Positions 9,630-18,198 of a stretch of DNA of 64,000 bases are shown piece by piece (within the stretch, counting starts at the first letter, position 1; each line of letters starts with the position of its first letter). Under the pieces are notes generated by a model that worked only from the letters and a program-made list of their open reading frames with translations, was not told the origin of the DNA and ran no database searches. Location: positions 1-64,000 of the forward strand of contig CAZBLP010000003.1 in assembly GCA_964492825.1 (NCBI GenBank), read 5' to 3'. The translations under genes and the position numbers were made by a program. This DNA is from CAZBLP01 sp964492825 (GTDB lineage Bacteria > DYJV01).

Positions 9630-9656
9630 TTGACATACAGAAAAAAAACTTATAAT
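9630..9656 (+). promoter_or_regulatory. sigma-70-type promoter of rpsT
   Basis: TTGACA at 9630-9635 and TATAAT at 9651-9656. The spacer is 15 bases; reading the -10 as TAATAA two bases downstream gives 17. It lies about 45 bases before the rpsT start and would also drive the overlapping metal-transporter genes. Confidence 0.6.
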
Positions 9657-9698
9657 AACATGCGCTTAATATATTATTTTTTATAAAGGAGGAGTAAG

Positions 9699-9995
9699 TT
9701 GCCAAACCATAAGTCTGCATTAAAAAGAATGAGACAAAATGAAAAAAGACGATTACGAAACAAAGCGATTAGAAGTCTCACAAAAACTTCTATTAAAAAA
9801 GTTTTAAATGCCATTGAGGAAAAAAATTTAGAATCTGCTGAGGAATTATTCAGACAGGCTACAAAAGTTATTTTTAAAGCAAAATCTAAAGGTGTTTATC
9901 ACAAAAGAAACGCTTCAAGAAAAGTTTCAAGACTAGCACTTAGAGTGAACAAATTAAAAGCAGAATTACAGCCAAGTGAAGAAGCAACAGCTTGA
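9699..9995 (+). CDS. rpsT: 30S ribosomal protein S20
   Basis: 98 residues, beginning with the S20 pattern MPNHKSALKRMRQNEKRR and rich in Lys/Arg throughout, with IFKAKSKGVYHKRNASRKVSRL near the C-terminus. It binds 16S rRNA in the small subunit. The start codon is TTG, fixed by a strong AAAGGAGGAG 4-13 bases upstream and by family alignment; a rare start codon is a known feature of S20 control in E. coli. The last 20 bases overlap the next gene. Confidence 0.95.
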   Translation: MPNHKSALKRMRQNEKRRLRNKAIRSLTKTSIKKVLNAIEEKNLESAEELFRQATKVIFKAKSKGVYHKRNASRKVSRLALRVNKLKAELQPSEEATA

Positions 9996-10758
9996 AAATC
10001 AGATAGGCTTTCTTGAAAACGTTTATGTTAAGTATAACAAAAATTTTGTTCTGGAAAATATTAATTTAAAAATATTTTCAAATGAGTTTTTAACTATTAT
10101 CGGACCAAATGGTTCAGGAAAATCAACTCTTTTAAAGACTATACTCGGCATAATAAAACCTTCAAAAGGTACAGTAAGCATATTTGGTTATAAAAATGGC
10201 AAGTATCCAAAAGGCTTGATTGGATACCTGCCTCAACATAGCTCTCAAAATATTAATTTCCCCGCAAAAGTATTTGATGTTGTAATGATGGGAAGATATC
10301 CGTTGATTGGATATTGTAGATTCCCTAAAGAAAAAGATAAAGCAATTGTTGAAAACTCATTAGCTCTTTTAAAAGTTGATAAACTAAAAGATAAAAACTT
10401 TCATCAATTATCAGGTGGCGAAAAGCAAAGAGTTTTAATAGCAAGGGCATTATCTGCAGAACCTAAACTACTTATTCTTGATGAACCATCTGTCAGTCTT
10501 GATATTATTGCTCAAAAAGATTTATATGAACTTCTTGACAATTTAAAAATCAAAGGTATTTCCATTATTGTAGTATCTCATGATATTGGCGTAATTACCA
10601 GTTATGCTGATAAAATTGTATGTTTAAACAAAAAAATACATTATTACGGTAAATCAGGTGAAATTATACCATCAGATATTATTACAAAAGTTTTTGGAAG
10701 CGATGTTGTTTTTCTGATTCATGACAGAGAATGCATAACCTGCCAAAATAAACATTAA
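9976..10758 (+). CDS. metal ABC transporter ATP-binding protein (ZnuC/MntB type)
   Basis: 260-residue ATPase with Walker A GPNGSGKST near residue 39, GYLPQHSSQNINFPAKVFDVV (Q-loop region, typical of the Zn/Mn family), signature LSGGEKQR near 145, Walker B LLILDEPSVSLD and switch histidine VVSHDIG. The C-terminal HDRECITCQNKH carries His and Cys residues that may bind metal. The start is a GTG inside rpsT, overlapping it by 20 bases; no better start is seen. It abuts the permease gene. The metal cannot be read from the sequence. Confidence 0.85.
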   Translation: MKKQQLENQIGFLENVYVKYNKNFVLENINLKIFSNEFLTIIGPNGSGKSTLLKTILGIIKPSKGTVSIFGYKNGKYPKGLIGYLPQHSSQNINFPAKVFDVVMMGRYPLIGYCRFPKEKDKAIVENSLALLKVDKLKDKNFHQLSGGEKQRVLIARALSAEPKLLILDEPSVSLDIIAQKDLYELLDNLKIKGISIIVVSHDIGVITSYADKIVCLNKKIHYYGKSGEIIPSDIITKVFGSDVVFLIHDRECITCQNKH

Positions 10759-11538
10759 ATGAATGAAATAATTATTAATACATCTATTGCTGGATTTTTT
10801 TTAAGTATTATTTTTGGAATATTATCTGTTTTTGTTATTTTAAGAAAATTATCATTTCTTGGTGTGGGAATATCACATTCAGCTTTTGCAGGAATTTCTC
10901 TTTCATTTCTTTTAGGTACAGAGCCTTTTATAACTACTTTAATTTTTTGTCTTATAATAGCATTTCTTATTGGAAAAACCACTAAAATGGGTAAAATGGA
11001 TTATGACAACAGTATAGGACTTTTTTTCTCTTTTACTATGGCTTTAGGCGCTATCTTTCTATATTTAAATAAAAACTATAACTTTGACATAATGGGGTAT
11101 TTATTTGGCTCTATTCTTGGGGTTTCAAATGGAGATATTGTGTTAATAATTGTAATTTCCTTTTTGTCAACAGCTGTTTCTTTTCTTTTTTTAAAAGAGT
11201 TTATATTTATTGCTTTTGATGAGGATGTAGCAAAGGTTTCTGGATTAAATGTAGAACTTTTTGATAATATTCTACTTATAATTTTATCAGGAGTTATTGT
11301 AATTAGCATAAAATTGATTGGAATTATACTTGTAAGTGCTTTGTTAATTATTCCAGGTACTTTAAGTTTGCTAATATGTAAAAATTACAAAAAAGCTTTT
11401 TTAGTGAGTATAATATTTAATATGGTAATTTTCTTTTTAGGCGGGGTAATTTCCTGGGAGTTAGATCTGCCAATTGGTGCAACAATTGTAACAATTGGGA
11501 CATTTATATACTTTGCTGTATTATTATTTAAAAAGTAA
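10759..11538 (+). CDS. metal ABC transporter permease (ZnuB type)
   Basis: 259-residue membrane protein with about eight hydrophobic segments. Family features are the N-terminal FVILRKLSFLGVGISHSAFAG and the central region SIKLIGIILVSALLIIPG. Its ATG follows the stop codon of the ATPase gene with no gap, so translation is coupled. No substrate-binding protein gene follows; a candidate lies about 28 kb away at 39483. The 3' end overlaps the convergent Crp-family gene by 15 bases. Confidence 0.85.
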   Translation: MNEIIINTSIAGFFLSIIFGILSVFVILRKLSFLGVGISHSAFAGISLSFLLGTEPFITTLIFCLIIAFLIGKTTKMGKMDYDNSIGLFFSFTMALGAIFLYLNKNYNFDIMGYLFGSILGVSNGDIVLIIVISFLSTAVSFLFLKEFIFIAFDEDVAKVSGLNVELFDNILLIILSGVIVISIKLIGIILVSALLIIPGTLSLLICKNYKKAFLVSIIFNMVIFFLGGVISWELDLPIGATIVTIGTFIYFAVLLFKK

Positions 11539-12153
11539 CTCTTCTCTTATTTCAATTTCACCAGTTGTACCTGAAATAATACCCTTATCTTTAAACTCTC
11601 CTATTATTTTTGTAACAGTTTCCCTTGCGAGTCCTAATTCTTTGGCAATTTCATAGTGTGGGGGGAGCATCAGTGATTTTTTAAATGACAGATTTTCTAT
11701 TGACTTGTCTTGAAGATAACAGCTGATTCTATCATGGGCTTTATTTAAAGTAAGTATGTAAATTTTTCTATTGGCTCTTCTTAATCTGTTTGCCATTTCA
11801 ATCATTAACATGAAAAATATTTCATTTTCTTCTTTAATAAAGTCAAAAAAAACTTCTTTTTTAACTTCAACAACTTTACATTTTGTATGGGAAATGATGG
11901 TAGCAGTTCTGCTACTTTCATTAAAAAGTGATATTTCTCCAAAGAAATTTAAAGCTTTAAGTGTTGCCAAAACAATTTCTTTGCCAAACTCATTATATTT
12001 TACTACATTAACTTCTCCTTCAATTAAGAAATATATTGTATTACCTAAATCTCCTTCAAAAATAATAGAAGAGCCCTCTGCAAATTGTTTAATTTTACCT
12101 ATTTGAGAAACTTTTTCATAGAATTTTTTAATATATTTTAAGTTTTCTCTCAT
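11524..12153 (-). CDS. Crp/Fnr family transcriptional regulator
   Basis: 209 residues. An N-terminal cyclic-nucleotide-binding-type beta-roll spans about residues 15-120 (FEGDLGNTIYFLIEGEV, FFGEISLFNESSRTATI), followed by a long dimerisation helix and a C-terminal winged helix-turn-helix (YEIAKELGLARETVTKIIGEFKDKG). The FNR-type N-terminal cysteine cluster is absent, so it is not an oxygen-sensing Fnr. The arginine in SSRTATI sits where cAMP-binding members hold the phosphate contact. Target genes cannot be deduced. Confidence 0.85.
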   Translation of the reverse strand: MRENLKYIKKFYEKVSQIGKIKQFAEGSSIIFEGDLGNTIYFLIEGEVNVVKYNEFGKEIVLATLKALNFFGEISLFNESSRTATIISHTKCKVVEVKKEVFFDFIKEENEIFFMLMIEMANRLRRANRKIYILTLNKAHDRISCYLQDKSIENLSFKKSLMLPPHYEIAKELGLARETVTKIIGEFKDKGIISGTTGEIEIREELLFK

Positions 12154-12248
12154 AATTATTCCTATTTTCTTAATGACAATAAAGTTCTATTTTTAATGAT
12201 TGAAATATCTTAAAACCTGTCTATGTAAATTCTGTATAACTTTTAGTA

Positions 12249-12875
12249 TTAAAAAAAAGGATTATATTTTTTTTCGTGACCAATTGTTGTCTCTGGACCG
12301 TGACCGGGTAATGCTTTGGTTTCATCAGGCAATATAAAAAGCTTTGTTCGTACGGAATTAATTAATGTATTATAATCGCCGCCAGGAAGATCAGTTCTAC
12401 CAATAGAACCTGCAAATAAAGTATCACCTACAAAAACCACAGGTAAGCCTTGAAGTATAAATGAACATGAGCCTGCAGAATGGCCAGGAGTATGTAAAGT
12501 TTCAAGTAATATTTCTTCTCCTACTTTTATAATATCCCCATGTTTAATTAAAATATCAGCTGGTGGTGAATTGTGAATATTTATACCAAAAAGCATTGCT
12601 GAGCTTGAAATATTGGTAATGGAATCAGCTTCTGCAGAGTGAATTATTATTTTTGCATTTGTAGCATCTTTAAGTTCTTTGTTCCCAGAAATATGGTCAA
12701 AATGAGAATGGGTACATAAAATATATTTTAAATTTAAATTATTTTTATTCAAAACATTTAATATTTTATCAACATCTCCGCCTGCATCAATAACAACAGC
12801 TTCTTTGGTTTTTTCGCATCCAAGTATATAACAATTTACCTGAAGCGGACCAACTTCAAGTGACCCAAATATCAT
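12249..12875 (-). CDS. MBL-fold metallohydrolase (glyoxalase II-like)
   Basis: 208-residue metallo-beta-lactamase-fold hydrolase. The metal-binding motif THSHFDH lies near residues 55-61, with further ligands in TPGHSAG (near 130), GDTLFAGSIGRTDLPGG (near 150) and the terminal GHGPETTIGHEKKYNPFF. Length fits the short hydroxyacylglutathione-hydrolase-like enzymes widespread in anaerobes rather than the approximately 250-residue GloB. The natural thioester substrate is uncertain. It stands alone between two intergenic regions. Confidence 0.85.
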   Translation of the reverse strand: MIFGSLEVGPLQVNCYILGCEKTKEAVVIDAGGDVDKILNVLNKNNLNLKYILCTHSHFDHISGNKELKDATNAKIIIHSAEADSITNISSSAMLFGINIHNSPPADILIKHGDIIKVGEEILLETLHTPGHSAGSCSFILQGLPVVFVGDTLFAGSIGRTDLPGGDYNTLINSVRTKLFILPDETKALPGHGPETTIGHEKKYNPFF

Positions 12876-13115
12876 ATAACCTCCTTCAATTTTACAGTAA
12901 GAATTATTTTTATATTTAAATACATAAAATCAAGAAAATTATCAATAAAAAATTAATGCAAAAAGTAAAAATATTATGTATAAGAAGAAATGATAAATTA
13001 ATAAAAGATTTATTCTGTAATGAATTTAGCTGGAATTATTTGTGACTATAAGTAATTCATAGTAATTTTAACTAATATAGAGTAGAGGTTATTTACTAAT
13101 TGTATGGAGGTAAAA

Positions 13116-14276
13116 ATGCACTATATCCCTGAAGGATTTCTCTTTTCATCAGCAAATGCTAAAATCAAATATGAAAACAGAAATGATGTAGGTCTGATTT
13201 ATTGTCCAAACGGAGTAAAAGTTTCTGCTGTTTTTACAAAAAATAAAATTAAGGCAGCTCCTGTACTTTATAGTCAGAATTTGCTAAAAAACAAAAGTAA
13301 TTTTAAAGCAATTATAATTAACAGTGGAAATGCCAATGCGTGTACAGGAGAACAAGGTGTTGAAAATTGTAAAATTATATGTAGCAACATTGCCAAAAAG
13401 TTGAAAATTCACGAACATGATGTATTAATATCATCAACAGGTGTTATAGGTGTTCCTCTTCCAGTTAAAAATTTCTTAAATATTTCTGAACCGTTAATAA
13501 AAAATCTAACAAAGGAAGAGTTCATTAATGTTGCAAAAGCCATTATGACAACAGACACTATTCATAAAATTTATTCTGTAAAAAAAGATAATTTTACAAT
13601 ATTCGGTTTTGCCAAAGGCGCAGGAATGATAAACCCTGATATGGCTACTATGCTTGCTTTTATTTTAACAGACGCTGATATTGATAAAAACTTAATGGAT
13701 GATATTTTAAAAAGAGTTGTTGATAAAACATTTAATTCAATTACAGTTGATGGAGATATGAGTACAAATGATTCTGTTTTCTTAATGTCAAATAGGTTGA
13801 AAAAGAATATAAATATTGATGAATTTGAAAAAAGCCTTTATGAAGTGGCATTAAATCTTGCACAAATGATAGTTCGAGACGGTGAAGGAGCAACAAAATT
13901 TGTAAAAATATTAGTTAGAAATGGCACTTCTGAAAAACAATGTAAAAATATTGCAAAAAGTGTTGCTAATTCATTACTTGTAAAAACAGCAATTTTTGGT
14001 GGCGACCCAAACTGGGGGAGAATAATTGCAGCAGTTGGCTATAGTGGAGAAAATTTCATATCTGAGAAACTGGATATATATTTTGGAGATTATAAAATTG
14101 TGGAAAATGGGGCTGAATCAGAAAATTTTTCAGAAAAGAGGTGTGCACAATATTTGAAAAAGAATAAAGATATTAATATCATAATTGATTTAAATGAGGA
14201 TGATAAAAATTGGGAATATTACACTTGTGATATAACTTATGATTATGTAAAAATTAATGCTGAATACAGAACCTAA
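13116..14276 (+). CDS. argJ: bifunctional glutamate N-acetyltransferase / ornithine acetyltransferase
   Basis: 386 residues. ArgJ transfers the acetyl group from N-acetylornithine to glutamate and also makes N-acetylglutamate, for arginine synthesis. Recognised from NSGNANACTGEQG near residue 70, TTDTIHK near 146, the autocleavage site KGAGMINPDMATMLAF (nucleophile Thr178, where the precursor splits into two chains), and GGDPNWGRI near 300. The ATG at 13116 is chosen because GGAGG lies 5 bases upstream; an in-frame ATG at 13104 precedes that site. PrmA follows 13 bases later, probably in the same transcript. Confidence 0.92.
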   Translation: MHYIPEGFLFSSANAKIKYENRNDVGLIYCPNGVKVSAVFTKNKIKAAPVLYSQNLLKNKSNFKAIIINSGNANACTGEQGVENCKIICSNIAKKLKIHEHDVLISSTGVIGVPLPVKNFLNISEPLIKNLTKEEFINVAKAIMTTDTIHKIYSVKKDNFTIFGFAKGAGMINPDMATMLAFILTDADIDKNLMDDILKRVVDKTFNSITVDGDMSTNDSVFLMSNRLKKNINIDEFEKSLYEVALNLAQMIVRDGEGATKFVKILVRNGTSEKQCKNIAKSVANSLLVKTAIFGGDPNWGRIIAAVGYSGENFISEKLDIYFGDYKIVENGAESENFSEKRCAQYLKKNKDINIIIDLNEDDKNWEYYTCDITYDYVKINAEYRT

Positions 14277-14289
14277 TTAAATAATTAAA

Positions 14290-15096
14290 ATGCTAAAACC
14301 ACCTTATACTAATTATACTCTTTTACATATATACAATGTTGAGAAAAAAGAAATTATTTTTGATGACCTTGATCTTATTGGGGTGTGGGAAGAAGAAGAT
14401 ACATTACTGCTCTTTTTTCACAAAAATAAAGACAGTTTAATAAAAAGACTTGACTTCAAACTTCATTTTTATACGTGTATCCATTACAAAGATTGGGAGT
14501 CAGGAAAATTCATTAAACCGTTTAAAATAGGAAATTTTTATATAATTCCTGTGTGGGAAAAAGATAATTTTAAAAATAAAAAACATATCTTAATAGACCC
14601 TTCTGTTGTTTTTGGTACAGGATTCCATCCTACTACAAGGATGATTCTTGAAACATTTGATACATTATCTGAGAGCCGGTTTATAAATTCAACTATTGAT
14701 TTGGGCTGCGGAAGTGGAATACTTGGAATTTTTGCAGGAAAAAAAGGAGCAAAAGATATTGTAGCAATTGACAATAATAACTTGTCTTTTAAAGTTTCAA
14801 AAAAAAATTTTTTTTTAAACAATATTAATGCAAAGGTTTGCTATGATGATATTTTCAGTTATCTCCCTTACAATTATGATGCTGTTTTTGCTAATCTTTA
14901 TTATCACCTATTATTTGACTTATTTAAAGAAAAAGAATTTTGGCAAAGCAAGTACTATTTTTTATCAGGTTTTATAAAGACAATGGAGAGTCAAATAATA
15001 GCAAAGCTTCCCAAAGGCATGGAAATTTTGGATAAAAAAAACCGAGATAATTGGGTAATGTTATTAGTTGAAAATAAGTTATCAGATTACATCTGA
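14290..15096 (+). CDS. prmA: ribosomal protein L11 methyltransferase-like
   Basis: 268 residues. The C-terminal half is a class I SAM-dependent methyltransferase with the PrmA signature DPSVVFGTGFHPTTRMIL near 110, motif I DLGCGSGILGIFAGKKGA near 137, and AIDNN at the end of the second strand. The usual NI(L/V)-type motif IV is changed to ANLYYHLL. The N-terminal half, which recognises L11, is weakly conserved. A ribosomal role is most likely, but a changed substrate is possible. The gene overlaps the convergent exporter gene by 15 bases. Confidence 0.75.
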   Translation: MLKPPYTNYTLLHIYNVEKKEIIFDDLDLIGVWEEEDTLLLFFHKNKDSLIKRLDFKLHFYTCIHYKDWESGKFIKPFKIGNFYIIPVWEKDNFKNKKHILIDPSVVFGTGFHPTTRMILETFDTLSESRFINSTIDLGCGSGILGIFAGKKGAKDIVAIDNNNLSFKVSKKNFFLNNINAKVCYDDIFSYLPYNYDAVFANLYYHLLFDLFKEKEFWQSKYYFLSGFIKTMESQIIAKLPKGMEILDKKNRDNWVMLLVENKLSDYI

Positions 15097-15876
15097 GAAT
15101 CCGTCTTTTAATAAATCAAAGATTTTTAAACCTGACCAAAAAATTAGAACAGTCCAGAAAAGCATTAGATAAATAAAAAAATAATCAATTTTAATATTCA
15201 AGAGAGCACATCTTAAATTGTAAATAAAAGGATATATGGGATTTATATAGAGGATAAAACTCATTTTTTTAGGAATCATATATTCTGGGTAAATAATTGG
15301 AGTTCCATAAAACCAAACAAATAAAAATATATTTAAGATATGCTGCAAATCTTTAATATAAACGGAAATAGAAGATAAAATAAGGCTAAAACCAAGAGTG
15401 AACAAGTAAAAAGCAATTAAAATAAAAGGCATGTAAATCCAATTAATTGTCAAAAATCCCTTAAAAACAAGATAAAAAAGGAATAATAAAAATCCTATAC
15501 CATTTGTAAAAAAGGCCTGGGTTTCAGCTACAAACGGAAGAATATTAACAGGGAAAGCAACTTTTTGTATAATTGAGGCATTTTCCATTAATATTCCCAT
15601 ACTGCGCATAATAGATTCTGAAAAAGCCAACCATGGAAACATACCGGTTAAAAGGTAAATAACAAAACTGTCTGTCCCTGATAAACGGGATTGTAATTTA
15701 ATTTTAAGAACAATGGAAAAGAGAAAAATATAAACCAAAATTTGACTTATAGGATTAATAAAAAGCCATAATCTACCTGCAAAAGAACCGGCAAATCTGC
15801 CTTTAATCTCTTTTATAAGGAATTCTCTAATTAAATACCAATGATTGTAATATATTAAAAACCATTTTTTTATCAT
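15082..15876 (-). CDS. ABC-2 type polysaccharide exporter permease (Wzm-like)
   Basis: 264-residue inner-membrane protein with about six hydrophobic segments. The N-terminal amphipathic region IREFLIKEIKGRFAGSFAGRLW, the segment LTGMFPWLAFSESIMRS and the loop VWFYGTPIIYPEYMIPKK are typical of O-antigen/teichoic acid export permeases. Its ATG overlaps the stop of the upstream glycosyltransferase gene by 4 bases. The partner ATPase (Wzt type) is not in this window, either because it is elsewhere or because the cluster is split. Confidence 0.8.
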   Translation of the reverse strand: MIKKWFLIYYNHWYLIREFLIKEIKGRFAGSFAGRLWLFINPISQILVYIFLFSIVLKIKLQSRLSGTDSFVIYLLTGMFPWLAFSESIMRSMGILMENASIIQKVAFPVNILPFVAETQAFFTNGIGFLLFLFYLVFKGFLTINWIYMPFILIAFYLFTLGFSLILSSISVYIKDLQHILNIFLFVWFYGTPIIYPEYMIPKKMSFILYINPIYPFIYNLRCALLNIKIDYFFIYLMLFWTVLIFWSGLKIFDLLKDGFSDVI

Positions 15877-18098
15877 TTTAATAATTCTTTAAGATTTTTC
15901 TCAATTGCATTGGGAGAATAAAAGTTTTTAATTAAATCTTTACCTGCTTTACTTAACTTTTCCCATATTTGCTTATTATTGTATAATTTTATTACCATAT
16001 CTGCGAAAGTTTCTTTGTCATCAGCTATTAAAAAAGGAGGATTGTCCTCATTATAATTAAAACCTTCCGCACCAATTGTAGTTGTAACCAATGGAAGCCC
16101 AAATGCGAGGCTTTGACCAATTTTACCTTTAAGCCCAGCTCCATATCTAAGCGGGGATATAAAAACTTTTGACCTGTTAAAGTAGGGTGTTACATCAGGA
16201 ATATAACCTTCCATTTTTATATAATCATTTGCCAATTTTTTAATGTCTGGTGTTGCATTACTACCAACTATATACACTGGAATTTTTTTAAATTTTTTTT
16301 CAATAATGGGATAAATTTCATTAACAAACCATTTTACTGCATCGCCATTTGGCGGATGCTGAAAACCACCAATAAACATAAGTCCTTCTCTTGCGTCAAA
16401 AGGAGGAGTATCATTAACCAATTCATGAACATTCGGGATAACATGAATTTTATTCTTTTCAACTCCCTCTTTTTGCAAAGTTTCTTTTTCCACATCTGTA
16501 ATAGCAATAACATAATCACTGCTATTACAGAGGAACATTTCTATATTTTTCCAATTTTTTGCTTCTTCATAAAATTTTTCATTTTTTTCAACTTCTGCTC
16601 TTCTTTTTTCTCTTACAAAATGCAAATCAACAGTATCGTAAATAACTTTTGTGTTACTGTTTTTAAGATTATTAATTGAATGAATATAATTTTTAGCAAT
16701 ATGGGGCCTTAACAACCATATATAATCCAGGTGTTCTCTAATTTTTGAAAATTCCTTTTCAAAATCAAAATGTCTTCCAGTAAAAGTTTCTACTCCATGC
16801 ATTCTCAAATGGCTGTTGTATGGTTCGAATGCTGCAAAATTATCAGGCCAGAACATTACATGCATCTGGTTTTTAAGCATAATTTTAATTAACGAATATA
16901 ATCTTAATGAGCCTGAGTCTTTATCATATTCAGGTAAATAATGGTCTATTATTAAAATTCTTTTTTTTATTCCCCTTTCTTTTGCCAAAAAAAGATATGA
17001 ACTGTCAGGGTAATGATTTTTTTCTAAAATATCCTTCCATTTATTATAAAATTTTTCTTTATTAATCTCCTGATATTTTTTAATGCCAGATGAGGTATCA
17101 GTGCCGCAACTTACACCTTCAAAATGAATAACTTTACAAAAAGGCTGATATATTACCTTTAATCCTCTTTCTCTAACTTTCATGGCGAGATCTGTGTCTT
17201 CATAATAAGCAGGAGTATATTCATTGCTAAAATTGCCTAAGGCTGAAAACAGCTCTTTTTTTATTAAAAGACAGGCACCTGAGCAATAATCAACCTCTCT
17301 AACATAGTTATATTCAGGTAAATCCGGGTTATCAAATTTGCCATAATTCCATGCAGAACCATCAGAAAATATAATACTTCCTGCTTCCTGTAGTTTTCCG
17401 TCAGGATAGACAAGCTTGGCTCCGACCATTCCGCAATTTTCTACTATATTAAATGGTGCTAATAGGTTTTTAAGCCAATTTTCAGTGACCATTGTATCAT
17501 TATTTAAAAATAATACATATTTACCTTTTGCTATTTGAGCACCTTTATTGCAATTCTTAAGAAAACCCAAATTTTTTTCGTTCTTGACATAATTAATACC
17601 TTTTATTTGAGACATAACTTGTTCTGTATTATCTGTTGAGCAATCATCAATAATTATAACTTCATAATCTATTTCATTACTATTATCTAATATAGATTTC
17701 AGGCAATTAAATGTATGTTGAGATTGATTATACACAGGTATAATAATTGAAACCTGTGGAGATTCATATTGTTGAAAAGTCAGAGGTGTAACTTTTTCTG
17801 TAAAATTTACCTCTTCTTTATTAGATGAAGCGGAATTTTTTATTTTTTTGATATAATTAAAAGATTTTTTTAAAAAAGGATAAAATCCTTCTTTTCTTAA
17901 GAATTTTAAAGCATTTATAAATAAAAGATAAAATTTACCTGCTTTGGTATTAGGACGGAAAATTGTCTCAACTATTTTTCTGTATTTTCTAATCAAAGAC
18001 CATGCAAGAGAATTTTCAATATTGGCAATCTGAAACCTTAGTGCAATAAGTTGGTTATTTAACTGGTTTTTATCTTCATTTAAGTTATTTATTTTTTC
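15873..18098 (-). CDS. glycosyltransferase (GT2 + GT4-like), 5' part lost in assembly gap
   Basis: About 740 residues are readable after the gap. First a coiled-coil remnant (KINNLNEDKNQLNNQ), a positively charged stretch, then a family 2 glycosyltransferase domain (VSIIIPVYNQ, IIDDCSTDNTEQV, KYVLFLNNDTMV, EDTDLAMKVRERG). After a linker comes a second, GT-B-like transferase (RILIIDHYLPEYDKDSG, FIGGFQHPPNGDAVKWF, APLRYGAGLKGKIGQSLAFGLPLVTT-like region). It should build surface polysaccharide for the Wzm exporter encoded just downstream. It is probably the C-terminal part of the same polypeptide as the methyltransferase gene on the other side of the gap. Confidence 0.8.
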   Translation of the reverse strand, partial: EKINNLNEDKNQLNNQLIALRFQIANIENSLAWSLIRKYRKIVETIFRPNTKAGKFYLLFINALKFLRKEGFYPFLKKSFNYIKKIKNSASSNKEEVNFTEKVTPLTFQQYESPQVSIIIPVYNQSQHTFNCLKSILDNSNEIDYEVIIIDDCSTDNTEQVMSQIKGINYVKNEKNLGFLKNCNKGAQIAKGKYVLFLNNDTMVTENWLKNLLAPFNIVENCGMVGAKLVYPDGKLQEAGSIIFSDGSAWNYGKFDNPDLPEYNYVREVDYCSGACLLIKKELFSALGNFSNEYTPAYYEDTDLAMKVRERGLKVIYQPFCKVIHFEGVSCGTDTSSGIKKYQEINKEKFYNKWKDILEKNHYPDSSYLFLAKERGIKKRILIIDHYLPEYDKDSGSLRLYSLIKIMLKNQMHVMFWPDNFAAFEPYNSHLRMHGVETFTGRHFDFEKEFSKIREHLDYIWLLRPHIAKNYIHSINNLKNSNTKVIYDTVDLHFVREKRRAEVEKNEKFYEEAKNWKNIEMFLCNSSDYVIAITDVEKETLQKEGVEKNKIHVIPNVHELVNDTPPFDAREGLMFIGGFQHPPNGDAVKWFVNEIYPIIEKKFKKIPVYIVGSNATPDIKKLANDYIKMEGYIPDVTPYFNRSKVFISPLRYGAGLKGKIGQSLAFGLPLVTTTIGAEGFNYNEDNPPFLIADDKETFADMVIKLYNNKQIWEKLSKAGKDLIKNFYSPNAIEKNLKELLK

Positions 18099-18198
18099 NN
18101 NNNNNNNNNNNNNNNNNNNNNNNNNNNNNNNNNNNNNNNNNNNNNNNNNNNNNNNNNNNNNNNNNNNNNNNNNNNNNNNNNNNNNNNNNNNNNNNNNN
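18099..18198. other. assembly gap (100 N) inside a coiled-coil-coding repeat
   Basis: One hundred N, a conventional placeholder length. The bases on both sides are nearly the same repeat (TTCATTTAAGTTATTTATT followed by TTTTC), encoding EKINNLNE on the minus strand. The gap therefore sits in a tandem repeat that the assembler could not resolve, and its true length is unknown. Confidence 0.95.
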
